DNA from: PWXP01 sp040772845
Lineage (GTDB): Bacteria; Planctomycetota; Planctomycetia; Pirellulales; Thermoguttaceae
Direction: 5' to 3'
Length of the DNA: 64,000 bases
NCBI GenBank assembly: GCA_040772845.1
Contig: JAXGXG010000001.1
Coordinates: 434,001 to 498,000 of the forward strand
The notes under the pieces were generated by a model, which was not told the DNA's origin, made no database searches, and saw only the letters and a list, made by a program, of their open reading frames with translations. Shown piece by piece: positions 43,170 through 50,647 of the stretch. A program made the translations under genes and the position numbers. Position 1 is the first letter of the stretch. Each line of letters starts with the position of its first letter.

Positions 43170-43916
43170 TCACCATGGGCCGCGACCTTGGTAGTGCTGC
43201 AGAGTATTGTAGCTGCCAAAGGCGAGATACCCGAAGAGCAGCGCCAGGAAGAAACTGCCCTGCATGATTCCAAGCACGGCAATCGCACCGGCCGCAAGCA
43301 TCGAGAGGATGAGCGAGTGGCGAATCCCATCGCGCGGCATGGCCATCAGAAACAGCTCGCGCGCGATCTGGCCGCCGTCCAATGGATAGATGGGCATCAG
43401 GTTCAAGACACCGTATCCCACGGTGACAAACAGCAGCAACGTCACAAATACTCTCAGCAACTCGTTGCCGTCCATCCCCACAGGCGCCAGATTCATTCCA
43501 AACGGCAAGCCCCAGAAGACCAAGATCTTGGTTCCCGAGAGAATCAGGCCAAGACACACAAGGCCGGCCAGCAGGAACCCGGCGCCAGGACCGGCTGCCG
43601 AGATGCCAATCTGCCGCCACGGCGAAAGCGACGGCATTCCATAGAAGCCCGGCCCATAGGAGGCCGCGCCTCCCAACCCGTACAAGGTAATGCTCGGCTG
43701 GAAACCGTTCCAACGCATTGCGACCGCGTGCCCCAACTCATGAACCAACACGCCCACGAATACGGCAACCACCCACAGGACAAGGGTGCGCGCGTCAGGC
43801 ATGCTGGCCCCCAGAAGTACCGCAACCACCCAGAATAGCGGGTGTATGCGCACGGGAAAACCAAAAACGCGGAAGTTCACATCGGCTTGGGTACGGCCTG
43901 GTTCACCAAATAACAC
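43170..43916 (-). CDS. M50-family site-2-type membrane metalloprotease
   Basis: 248 residues from a GTG with AGGAG eight bases upstream. Several membrane segments surround the zinc motif HELGH (VGVLVHELGHAVAMRW, ~58-72) and the second ligand region NLMPIYPLDGGQIA (~165). This pattern defines S2P/rhomboid-adjacent peptidases that cleave within the membrane; possible roles are sigma-factor or signal-peptide processing. No PDZ domain. Its 3' end abuts the sulfatase relic, and the C-terminal codons may have been changed by that rearrangement. Confidence 0.93.
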   Translation of the reverse strand: MLFGEPGRTQADVNFRVFGFPVRIHPLFWVVAVLLGASMPDARTLVLWVVAVFVGVLVHELGHAVAMRWNGFQPSITLYGLGGAASYGPGFYGMPSLSPWRQIGISAAGPGAGFLLAGLVCLGLILSGTKILVFWGLPFGMNLAPVGMDGNELLRVFVTLLLFVTVGYGVLNLMPIYPLDGGQIARELFLMAMPRDGIRHSLILSMLAAGAIAVLGIMQGSFFLALLFGYLAFGSYNTLQHYQGRGPW

Positions 43917-44116
43917 GCCAGCGGCTCCTGAGAGGTAAGGAAGCGGTGCATTCTATGATAGAATACCATGCCCCAGAACCCCTCGGACGTGTACACCGAA
44001 ATCCCCTTGCGAGGACTGCCGTAACCAGGTGGCCCACAAAGCAGACAACCTGAGGCTGCCCCTAGCCGTAACACGGGGATCCCACTAAGATGACCCGCAC
44101 CGAAGGGACATCAATC

Positions 44117-45043
44117 ATGCACATCATTCTGGCGGCCCCGCGCGGTTTCTGTGCAGGTGTGAATATGGCGATTGCCAGCCTGGAGCAGGCGATTGCGCAG
44201 TACGGGGGGCCCATCTACGTCTTTCATGAGATCGTCCACAATCGGTGGGTGGTCGAACGGTTTCGTAATCGCGGCGTCCGGTTTGTCGATGGTCTCGAAG
44301 GCGTGCCACCAGGGGCCACCCTGCTCTTTTCCGCCCACGGTGTTGCGCCGCAAGTCCGCCAAGAGGCCACCGCTCGCAGCCTGCGGGTTATCGATGCGAC
44401 CTGCCCGCTGGTTACCAAGGTACACCGAGAGGCCGCACGACTGGCCCGCGAAGGATATGGGATCGTGCTGATCGGCCACCCTGGACATGATGAAGTCGTC
44501 GGTACCGTAGGCGAAGCCCCAGCGGCAATCGTCCTCGTGGAAATACCCGACGACGTGGATCGGCTCCAACCGGCCGATCCTTCTCGGATTGCCTATCTCA
44601 CACAAACAACGCTTTCGGCCGTCGATGCGCAAGTCATTATCGAGCGACTGAAGCAGCGTTTTCCCGCAATTGTAGGTCCCAGAAAAGACGACATCTGCTA
44701 TGCAACCCAGAATCGGCAGGCTGCGGTGCGCGAACTTTCGCAAGAAGCGAACGTACTGTTGGTGGTCGGCAGTGCCAACAGTTCGAACAGCCGCCGGTTA
44801 GCCGAACTGGGGCAAGCCGCCGGAATCCCTTCGTATCTGATTGACGGGCCCGATGACATCCGTTCCGATTGGCTTGCCGCCGGCCAGACTGTCCTGATTA
44901 CGGCCGGCGCCAGTGCTCCGGAAGATGTCGTACAGGACTGCGTCTGTTGGTTACAACGACACTTTGACGCAACGGTCGAAGAAGACAGGATTTGCGAGGA
45001 ACAAGTGCAGTTTTCCTTGCCGTCGCAACTTGCGCGGGGGTAA
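44117..45043 (+). CDS. ispH: 4-hydroxy-3-methylbut-2-enyl diphosphate reductase
   Basis: 308 residues from the ATG at 44117 (GAAGGGA upstream); an in-frame ATG nine codons earlier is possible. The three [4Fe-4S] cysteines are present in PRGFCAGVNMAI, VIDATCPLVTKVH and DDICYATQNRQAAV; conserved VFHEIVHN, IGHPGHDEVVG and TQTTLS match the catalytic site. Last step of the MEP isoprenoid pathway, yielding IPP and DMAPP. The gene is followed by the enolase-superfamily gene, 80 bp downstream. Confidence 0.97.
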   Translation: MHIILAAPRGFCAGVNMAIASLEQAIAQYGGPIYVFHEIVHNRWVVERFRNRGVRFVDGLEGVPPGATLLFSAHGVAPQVRQEATARSLRVIDATCPLVTKVHREAARLAREGYGIVLIGHPGHDEVVGTVGEAPAAIVLVEIPDDVDRLQPADPSRIAYLTQTTLSAVDAQVIIERLKQRFPAIVGPRKDDICYATQNRQAAVRELSQEANVLLVVGSANSSNSRRLAELGQAAGIPSYLIDGPDDIRSDWLAAGQTVLITAGASAPEDVVQDCVCWLQRHFDATVEEDRICEEQVQFSLPSQLARG

Positions 45044-45123
45044 AATTGCCGGGAAGAACCAGTGCTCAAGCCCAGTCGAAACAATCGTCTGACAGGCCGT
45101 TTAACCTGCGGCCAACGCGAATC

Positions 45124-46215
45124 ATGAGCAGACATTTTTCCAAGAGAACGCTGCCGGCCAACGTCATGCAGATTGTGGAACTGGAGCTTTCGCTGCTCCA
45201 GTTCGCACAAGGTGCAGGGATTCCACCCGTCCGTTCGCTGATCGTCCGGCTGGTGGCTGACGATGGTTTGGAGGGATGGGGTGAGGCGCCTTCCACCTGG
45301 AAGCCCGACGAACTGGCAGGCCGCACGGCAACCCTTCGCGCCTCCATCGTGGGCCGGAGTGTCTTCGACCTGGAAGAGCTGCTCACGCTCGACGTCCTGC
45401 AGAACTCGGCCGTTCGATGTGCCGTCGAAATGGCTGCGTGGGACCTGATCGGCCAGCGCGCCGGTATGCCACTGTATCATCTTTTCGGCGGGGCTTACCG
45501 GCGACGCGTTCCCGTGGCCATTCGACTGCGGGCAAGGAATCCGTTGCAGGTGGCAAAACAGGCGGCCGAACTGGCGCAGCAGGGGTACCATGCCCAGATT
45601 CTCACGGGTTCAGGTTATCTGGACAACGATCTGGCTTTGTTGCGAGCCGTTCGTGAAGCCATCGGCGATCGGGCTGAACTGCGGCTGGACGGATCGGGAC
45701 GCTTCAATACCGAAGGGGCCCGAGACTTGTGTGCCGCGTTGGAGTTCGAATCGGTGGCGTTTCTGCTCGACCCGCTGAACGTGCAGCCATTTCACGCCAC
45801 CGCGGCCTTGGCGCGGCAGACAAGCGTCCCGCTGGCCATTTCACGCTCGATTACCTGTCCCAACGACGTTCTGGCCGTCATCCGCTCTGGCGCGGCAAGT
45901 CATGTCGCGCTCCGGATGCCGGCCTTGGGAGGACTGCTGTCTTTACGGAAGGCGGCCGCCATTGCGGAAGCGGCAGGCTTGAAAACGCTGGCCGACAGCG
46001 GTCCCTCCGTCGGAATTGCAACCGCCGCCATGCTTCAACTGGCCGCCGCATTGCCGGTTCTCGACGGCTGCAACGAGTGCAATTACCCGCAACTGCACGA
46101 CGATCTCCTCACCGAACGACTCGAACTGGTGGACGGCATGATCACGGTTCCCCAGGGCCCTGGCCTCGGCATTTCCGTCGACCGCGCCAAACTGGAGCAG
46201 TATCAGGCACAGTGA
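45124..46215 (+). CDS. Enolase-superfamily (MR/MLE-like) protein with altered metal ligands
   Basis: 363 residues. The N-terminal capping domain and GWGEAPSTW, AAWDLIGQRAGMPLYHLFGG and ADSGPSVGIATAAM segments identify a dipeptide-epimerase/muconate-cycloisomerase-like member. But the usual catalytic KxK is replaced around YHAQILTGSGY, and the three metal ligands Asp/Glu/Asp appear as LRLDGSGRF, FLLDPLN and ISRSITCPND: the second is Asp instead of Glu in a shifted context and the third is not acidic. It may therefore be catalytically inactive or use different chemistry. No convincing ribosome site; the start is chosen by homology. Follows ispH. Confidence 0.8.
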   Translation: MSRHFSKRTLPANVMQIVELELSLLQFAQGAGIPPVRSLIVRLVADDGLEGWGEAPSTWKPDELAGRTATLRASIVGRSVFDLEELLTLDVLQNSAVRCAVEMAAWDLIGQRAGMPLYHLFGGAYRRRVPVAIRLRARNPLQVAKQAAELAQQGYHAQILTGSGYLDNDLALLRAVREAIGDRAELRLDGSGRFNTEGARDLCAALEFESVAFLLDPLNVQPFHATAALARQTSVPLAISRSITCPNDVLAVIRSGAASHVALRMPALGGLLSLRKAAAIAEAAGLKTLADSGPSVGIATAAMLQLAAALPVLDGCNECNYPQLHDDLLTERLELVDGMITVPQGPGLGISVDRAKLEQYQAQ

Positions 46216-46224
46216 AAGGAACGA

Positions 46225-47412
46225 CTATCGTTCGGGGAGTTCGGCAATCCCGATATCCCGGAACGAGATGTCTGTGGTCGGATCGTGCCCCTGAAACTGG
46301 ATGGTTCCGGCTTCCAGCCGCAATCCGCGACGCGGGTTGGCGTTGGGCTTGCGACGGTCGGTCCAATCGTTCACCTGGCGCCCGTTCACCCACACGGCCA
46401 TGTGGTTGTCGTCGGCATGGATGGTCTTCCAGAACCACTCGAAGTCGTTGGCCACGACTTTGCGCGCATCCTGGCGGCGGAAGATGCCTCCGGTGCCCGA
46501 ATTGTTCGGCTTCGTCCGATCGCCGTCCGTGTAGCCGTTGTGAATCTGGCTTTCGTAACCGTTCCAGTGTTCGCCTGGAATGGACCGGAAAAAGACGCCC
46601 GAGTTCAACTCCTTGCCGTTGACAAAGACCTCGAGTTGCAGAGTGAAGTCGGCCCATTGGCCTTCGCTTTCCAGTGTGCCCGGGCCATCCTTGATGTTGA
46701 TCGCCCCTTCCGGCGTCACGGAAATCACACTCGTCTCTTCATGGACTTTCCACCCGGTCAGATCCTTGCCGTTGAAAAGCGAGTTCATCCCCAACGGCTT
46801 CAGCTTGACGTTGCGAAACTGGACTGCCCCGCGCCGGAACTGGAGGCCGATAAAACCGCGTCCAATCGCTTTCGGATCGTCGTATTGGAGAATCTCCTTC
46901 CCGTCAACCTGCACAACAAAATGACTGCCATCGGCAATCATGTGCATCGTGCGCCAACCGTCGTTGGCCGGAACCGCATCGGCCTTCTTGTGATGGACCA
47001 GGCTGCCTGTCGGCCACGGCTCGTCGGGTCCGTCGGCGATGTTGAACTCGTAATACCGGCCGGGTGTCGCAGGCGGACTGGGCGGCGTGCGGAGGAAGAC
47101 GCCGCTGTTTCCGCTTTGCTCGCACCGGAAATCGACCTTGAGTTCGAAGTTTCCCCACTGGCTGGTTGTATAGAGCAACCCGGCATTTCCCTTCTCGGCA
47201 CAGATCGTTCCATCGGCAACTCGCCAATTGGCGTCACTGGCGGCCCGCCAGCCGTAGAGGGATTCGCCGTCGAACAGCAAGATCCAGCCGGCATCCAACT
47301 CCTCGGCAGAGACCGTATTGTGTGTCTCGGCCGTGGCAAAACCCGACGGAAGGGCCGAAACACAAACGGCGGTTGCCAGCAGCAGAGTGTAACTCAATCG
47401 AAATACTCGCAT
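46225..47412 (-). CDS. Secreted protein with two tandem DUF1080 domains
   Basis: 395 residues. The ATG has GGAGG six bases ahead and a signal peptide (FRLSYTLLLATAVCVSALPSGFA). Each half has the family landmarks: WILLFDGESLYGWRA ... GVFLRT and SLFNGKDLTGWKVHEE ... GVFFRSIPGEHWNGYESQI, plus RTMHMIADGSHFVVQVDG and KTIHADDNHMAVWVNGRQ. Likely a double beta-sandwich hydrolase or carbohydrate-binding protein of the 3-keto-disaccharide hydrolase group. Divergent from the promoter of the aminotransferase gene, with which it shares the repeat-rich region 47413-47811. Confidence 0.9.
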   Translation of the reverse strand: MRVFRLSYTLLLATAVCVSALPSGFATAETHNTVSAEELDAGWILLFDGESLYGWRAASDANWRVADGTICAEKGNAGLLYTTSQWGNFELKVDFRCEQSGNSGVFLRTPPSPPATPGRYYEFNIADGPDEPWPTGSLVHHKKADAVPANDGWRTMHMIADGSHFVVQVDGKEILQYDDPKAIGRGFIGLQFRRGAVQFRNVKLKPLGMNSLFNGKDLTGWKVHEETSVISVTPEGAINIKDGPGTLESEGQWADFTLQLEVFVNGKELNSGVFFRSIPGEHWNGYESQIHNGYTDGDRTKPNNSGTGGIFRRQDARKVVANDFEWFWKTIHADDNHMAVWVNGRQVNDWTDRRKPNANPRRGLRLEAGTIQFQGHDPTTDISFRDIGIAELPER

Positions 47413-47504
47413 GTTTTTCCTCCAGGGTAGGTTTTCCGGATGCAGGACAACAAAGGCTGCCTTAGTATAGCGAATGGCTGGACGGGACTCCATGCTTTTC
47501 GCAC

Positions 47505-47596
47505 GGGTGCAGCAGACTTGCGTTTCACGGAAGGGCCACAGGCCGGGCAAGCCGGCCGGTGGCCTTCTTTCAGGATACAAGTCTGCTGCTGCACCC
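47505..47596. repeat. MITE-like inverted repeat, related to 20883-20919
   Basis: Left arm from GGGTGCAGCAGACTTG (47505-47520), right arm CAAGTCTGCTGCTGCACCC (47578-47596), matching except for a 3-base indel; inner GGGCCAC/GTGGCC segments also pair. The left arm and its continuation CACGGAAGGGCC recur at 20883-20919. Confidence 0.7.
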
Positions 47597-47611
47597 TTTT
47601 CGCGCGCCCCC

Positions 47612-47639
47612 TTGACACGCGTCTGTCCCGTGATAGAAT
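47612..47639 (+). promoter_or_regulatory. Strong promoter of the aminotransferase leader
   Basis: TTGACA (47612-47617), 16-bp spacer, TAGAAT (47634-47639). Transcription should start near 47646. The same TTGACA-16-TAGAAT arrangement precedes the ECF sigma factor gene. Confidence 0.65.
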
Positions 47640-47645
47640 CAGTCG

Positions 47646-47760
47646 TGCGTTGTGACAATTTGAACGCTCGTCGGCATCCGTAGCGGCACTGCCGGCAACC
47701 ATGAGCACCCATTGCCACCCAGGGCTCGAAATACCGAGCCGGTGGCAATGGGTGTTTTTT
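47646..47760 (+). ncRNA. Candidate short leader RNA or sRNA ending in an intrinsic terminator
   Basis: Start inferred from the promoter at 47612-47639; end from the terminator. About 115 nt, with no open frame of note. The terminator stem closes 52 bases before the aminotransferase ATG, so it would cut off most transcripts unless read through. Either a free-standing sRNA or an attenuator; no clear anti-terminator pairing was found. Confidence 0.5.
47706..47760 (+). terminator. Perfect hairpin terminator with extended stem
   Basis: 14-bp arms 47706-47719 and 47741-47754, topped by a second 6-bp stem (GGCTCG 47723-47728 / CGAGCC 47735-47740), followed at once by TTTTTT. Oriented for plus-strand transcripts. 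Confidence 0.85.
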
Positions 47761-47811
47761 CTTGCCCATACGGAAATTTCACCCCCATTTCATCTTACCC
47801 CCTGCAAAGCC

Positions 47812-49185
47812 ATGGCCAGCATCGAATTGAAACTGACTCCGCGTTCCGTCCCGACCGTCGAGACCAAGTACCGCCGTATTCAAACTCAGATCCCCGTGCC
47901 CGAATCGGTTGCAATCCTTCAAGGGCTCCGTCGCCATGAACCACGTTCAATGGGCGGCCAGCCGCCGATCCTCTGGGATCGGGCCGAAGGCTGTCAGGTA
48001 TTCGATCGCTGGGGCAACTGCTGGTTGGACTGGTCCTCCGGCGTGCTGGTGACCAATGCCGGACACGGCCATCCACGCATTCGGCAGGCCATGCTGGATC
48101 AGATCAATCATGGGCTGATTCACAACTACTGCTTTCCCAGCGAAATCCGGGCCAAACTGACCGAACGCCTTGCCAATGCCGCACCCGAAGGACTCGACAA
48201 AGCCTTCCTGCTTACCACCGGCTCCGAATCGTGCGAATGCTGCATCAAGCTCGCGCGGACGCACGGACGCGAGGTGGGCGGCGACAAGAAGATCACGTTC
48301 GTAACCTTCCAGAACGCCTTTCACGGCCGCACACTCGGCTCGCAACTGGCCGGCGGTATCCCTGCCTTGAAACAGTGGATCGGCAACCTGGATCCCGATT
48401 TCGTGCAGGTACCGTTCCCCGACGGGTTCCGTTGCGGACCCGACATGAGCTTCGACACGTTCGCCCGTTCGCTCGAAGAGCAAGGTATTGCCCCGGAACG
48501 CGTGTGCGGCGTCATGACCGAAACTTACCAGGGCGGAAATGCCAGCTTCGCACCGCCGGAGTACATCCAGCAGTTGCGCAAGTGGTGCGATGCGAACAAG
48601 GCCCTGCTTATCTTCGACGAGGTGCAGGCCGGCTTCGGCCGCACGGGAACCTACTGGGGATTCGAGCACTATGACACGGCGCCCGACCTGATCGCCTGCG
48701 GCAAGGGCATTTCCAGCGGCATGCCCTTAGGCGCGGTCATCGGCCGGTCTGAGATCATGGACCTCTATCCGCCTGGATCGATGACATCGACCCACACGGG
48801 CAATCCCGTTTGCGCAGCGGCCGCGCTGGCCAACCTCGACGTGATCGACGAAGAGAACCTGGTCGAAAACGCCCGTCGCATGGGCGAAATCCTGCAACCG
48901 GAACTCCGCCGCATCGGCGAGCAGTTCCCCGACCACGTCGGCGCCGTGCATGGCAAGGGGCTCGTTGCGGCGCTGCACATCGTCCGCCCGGGCGGTATCG
49001 AGCCGGACGGCGAGCAGGCTACCAATATCGTGATGCGCTGCGTGGAAAAGGGACTCATGATGTTTGCTCCGGTAGGATACGCCGGGGCCAGCGTGAAGGT
49101 ATCGCCACCGCTGAGCGTCACGGAGGAACCGTTGCGCGAGGGCATTGCCGTCCTGGAAGAAGCCATGAAGGAGATCTGTTCATGA
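47812..49185 (+). CDS. Class-III (GABA/ornithine-type) PLP aminotransferase
   Basis: 457 residues; the ATG at 47812 fits the family N-terminus, with longer frames upstream passing through the terminator. PLP-binding Lys is in LIACGKGISSGMPLGAVIG; other landmarks are LLTTGSESCECCIKLAR, NAFHGRTLGSQ, LIFDEVQAGFGRTGTYWGFE and STHTGNPVCAAAALA. Transfers an amino group from an omega-amino donor to 2-oxoglutarate or pyruvate in the cytoplasm. Its stop overlaps the next gene's ATG by four bases, so the pair is translationally coupled to the Gfo/Idh oxidoreductase. Substrate perhaps an amino sugar, by context. Confidence 0.93.
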   Translation: MASIELKLTPRSVPTVETKYRRIQTQIPVPESVAILQGLRRHEPRSMGGQPPILWDRAEGCQVFDRWGNCWLDWSSGVLVTNAGHGHPRIRQAMLDQINHGLIHNYCFPSEIRAKLTERLANAAPEGLDKAFLLTTGSESCECCIKLARTHGREVGGDKKITFVTFQNAFHGRTLGSQLAGGIPALKQWIGNLDPDFVQVPFPDGFRCGPDMSFDTFARSLEEQGIAPERVCGVMTETYQGGNASFAPPEYIQQLRKWCDANKALLIFDEVQAGFGRTGTYWGFEHYDTAPDLIACGKGISSGMPLGAVIGRSEIMDLYPPGSMTSTHTGNPVCAAAALANLDVIDEENLVENARRMGEILQPELRRIGEQFPDHVGAVHGKGLVAALHIVRPGGIEPDGEQATNIVMRCVEKGLMMFAPVGYAGASVKVSPPLSVTEEPLREGIAVLEEAMKEICS

Positions 49186-50447
49186 CAGCCCGGAATACAC
49201 AGCCGATCGACGTCGTTATCGTGGGTGGCGGCATGATCACACACGATCAGATTCTGCCGAGCATCTATCAGTTGCAGCGGTGCGGCGAGGTGGGACAGAT
49301 TCGCGTCTGTGCACTGAACTCGGCGCCGCTTCGGCAACTTGCCGAATCGCCCCGTCTGGCCCAGGCATTTCCCGGCCAGTCGTTCGAGGCGTTCCCCGCA
49401 CTCGACACGCCTCCGGAGAAGATGCATCCGGAGCTGTTCGGCCAGGTGGTCGCGTCGCTACCGTCGCGGCAGATGGTCGTCGTGGCCGTGCCCGACCATT
49501 TTCACGGCCCGGTCATCGAGACCGCGCTCGATGCCAACCAGCATGTGCTGACGGTCAAGCCGTTGGTGCCCACCTACCGCGCGGCCGTGGCCATCGAAGA
49601 GCGGGCCCGCGCCCGCGGCCTGTTCGTCGGCGTGGAGTACCACAAACGATTCGACCGCCGCTCGCTCGATGCCCGGAACCTGTACCGGCAGGGACGGTTC
49701 GGCGAGTTCAAATGCGGCGACGCACGCATGATCGAACCGTACTACTACCGCCACTCGAACTTCCAGAACTGGTTTACCAAAGAGAACTCGGACCCGTTCA
49801 CCTACGTGGGATGCCATTACGTCGACCTGACGTATTTCATCACGGGTCTGAAGCCGGTGGAGGTCTCGGTTCGCGGTGTCGAGGGGCGGTTCCCCAACGG
49901 CAACACCGGCTGGATGTGGTCGGCCGGACGCGTTGTCTGGGAAAACGGCGCCATCTTGAGCGTGGTGGATGGCCTCGGTTATCCCGACGAAGGCGCCGGC
50001 TCGAACGATCAAGGGCTGATGATGCTGTGCGAAGGCGACAACTGCGGCGGCACGATCCGCCACGACGACCAGTACCGCGGCATCTGCCACGGTTATGTCG
50101 ACCGCAAGGCCGGCGCCATGTTCCGCTTTGTCAGCCCGGATTACTTCCGGCTGGTGCCCTGGGAAGGCGACGGTCTCCATCCGGTTGGTTACGGATTCGA
50201 CTCGGTCGAGGCCAGCGTCCGCGCCGCGCGGCGCATCAACGCCGAAACGGCCGAACTCGACGAGGCCGCCGCGCTCGCTCGCCGGCAGCAACTGCTCGCG
50301 GAAATCGACGCCCGCGGCATCATCGCCACCCCGGCCAACAGTTCCATCAACGAACTGGTAACCGAAGCCGCCCGGCTCTCCATCGCCGCCGCCGGCCAAA
50401 CGGCCGTAATTGACTACGAGCCGGAACCGAAGGTGCGTCTGCGATAG
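49182..50447 (+). CDS. Cytoplasmic Gfo/Idh/MocA-family oxidoreductase
   Basis: 421 residues, no signal peptide. N-terminal Rossmann motif DVVIVGGGMITHDQILPSIYQL, catalytic region VKPLVPTY (Lys kept, the usual preceding Glu replaced by Val), then a long C-terminal domain with FTYVGCHYVDLTYFITGL. ATGA overlap with the aminotransferase suggests an oxidation-then-amination pathway, such as making an amino sugar. A ~200-bp piece of a diverged copy of this gene's 3' region lies at 54537-54745. Confidence 0.9.
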   Translation: MTARNTQPIDVVIVGGGMITHDQILPSIYQLQRCGEVGQIRVCALNSAPLRQLAESPRLAQAFPGQSFEAFPALDTPPEKMHPELFGQVVASLPSRQMVVVAVPDHFHGPVIETALDANQHVLTVKPLVPTYRAAVAIEERARARGLFVGVEYHKRFDRRSLDARNLYRQGRFGEFKCGDARMIEPYYYRHSNFQNWFTKENSDPFTYVGCHYVDLTYFITGLKPVEVSVRGVEGRFPNGNTGWMWSAGRVVWENGAILSVVDGLGYPDEGAGSNDQGLMMLCEGDNCGGTIRHDDQYRGICHGYVDRKAGAMFRFVSPDYFRLVPWEGDGLHPVGYGFDSVEASVRAARRINAETAELDEAAALARRQQLLAEIDARGIIATPANSSINELVTEAARLSIAAAGQTAVIDYEPEPKVRLR

Positions 50448-50647
50448 AGAAGGAAGGCAATTGGGTGGCATGCGCCGCAATCCAATGAGCAACGGGGCGG
50501 AGCCTGTTTCCATGCCTGTCAATGCTTGACTTTCCATTCCAACGCATCTACCCTTGCGTGTTGTAGGAAGAGTCCATCTTCCCGATCGTTCCGTTCCGCA
50601 TCGTCGGCGCATGATCCCATACAACCAAATCCAGGTAACTTGACGTG

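Larger units (their letters stand above)
47413..47811. other. Divergent intergenic region: palindromic element, promoter, hairpin terminator
   Basis: 399 bases. Contains the long inverted repeat at 47505-47596, a strong plus-strand promoter at 47612-47639, and a perfect hairpin terminator at 47706-47760 lying ahead of the aminotransferase start. Confidence 0.8.
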
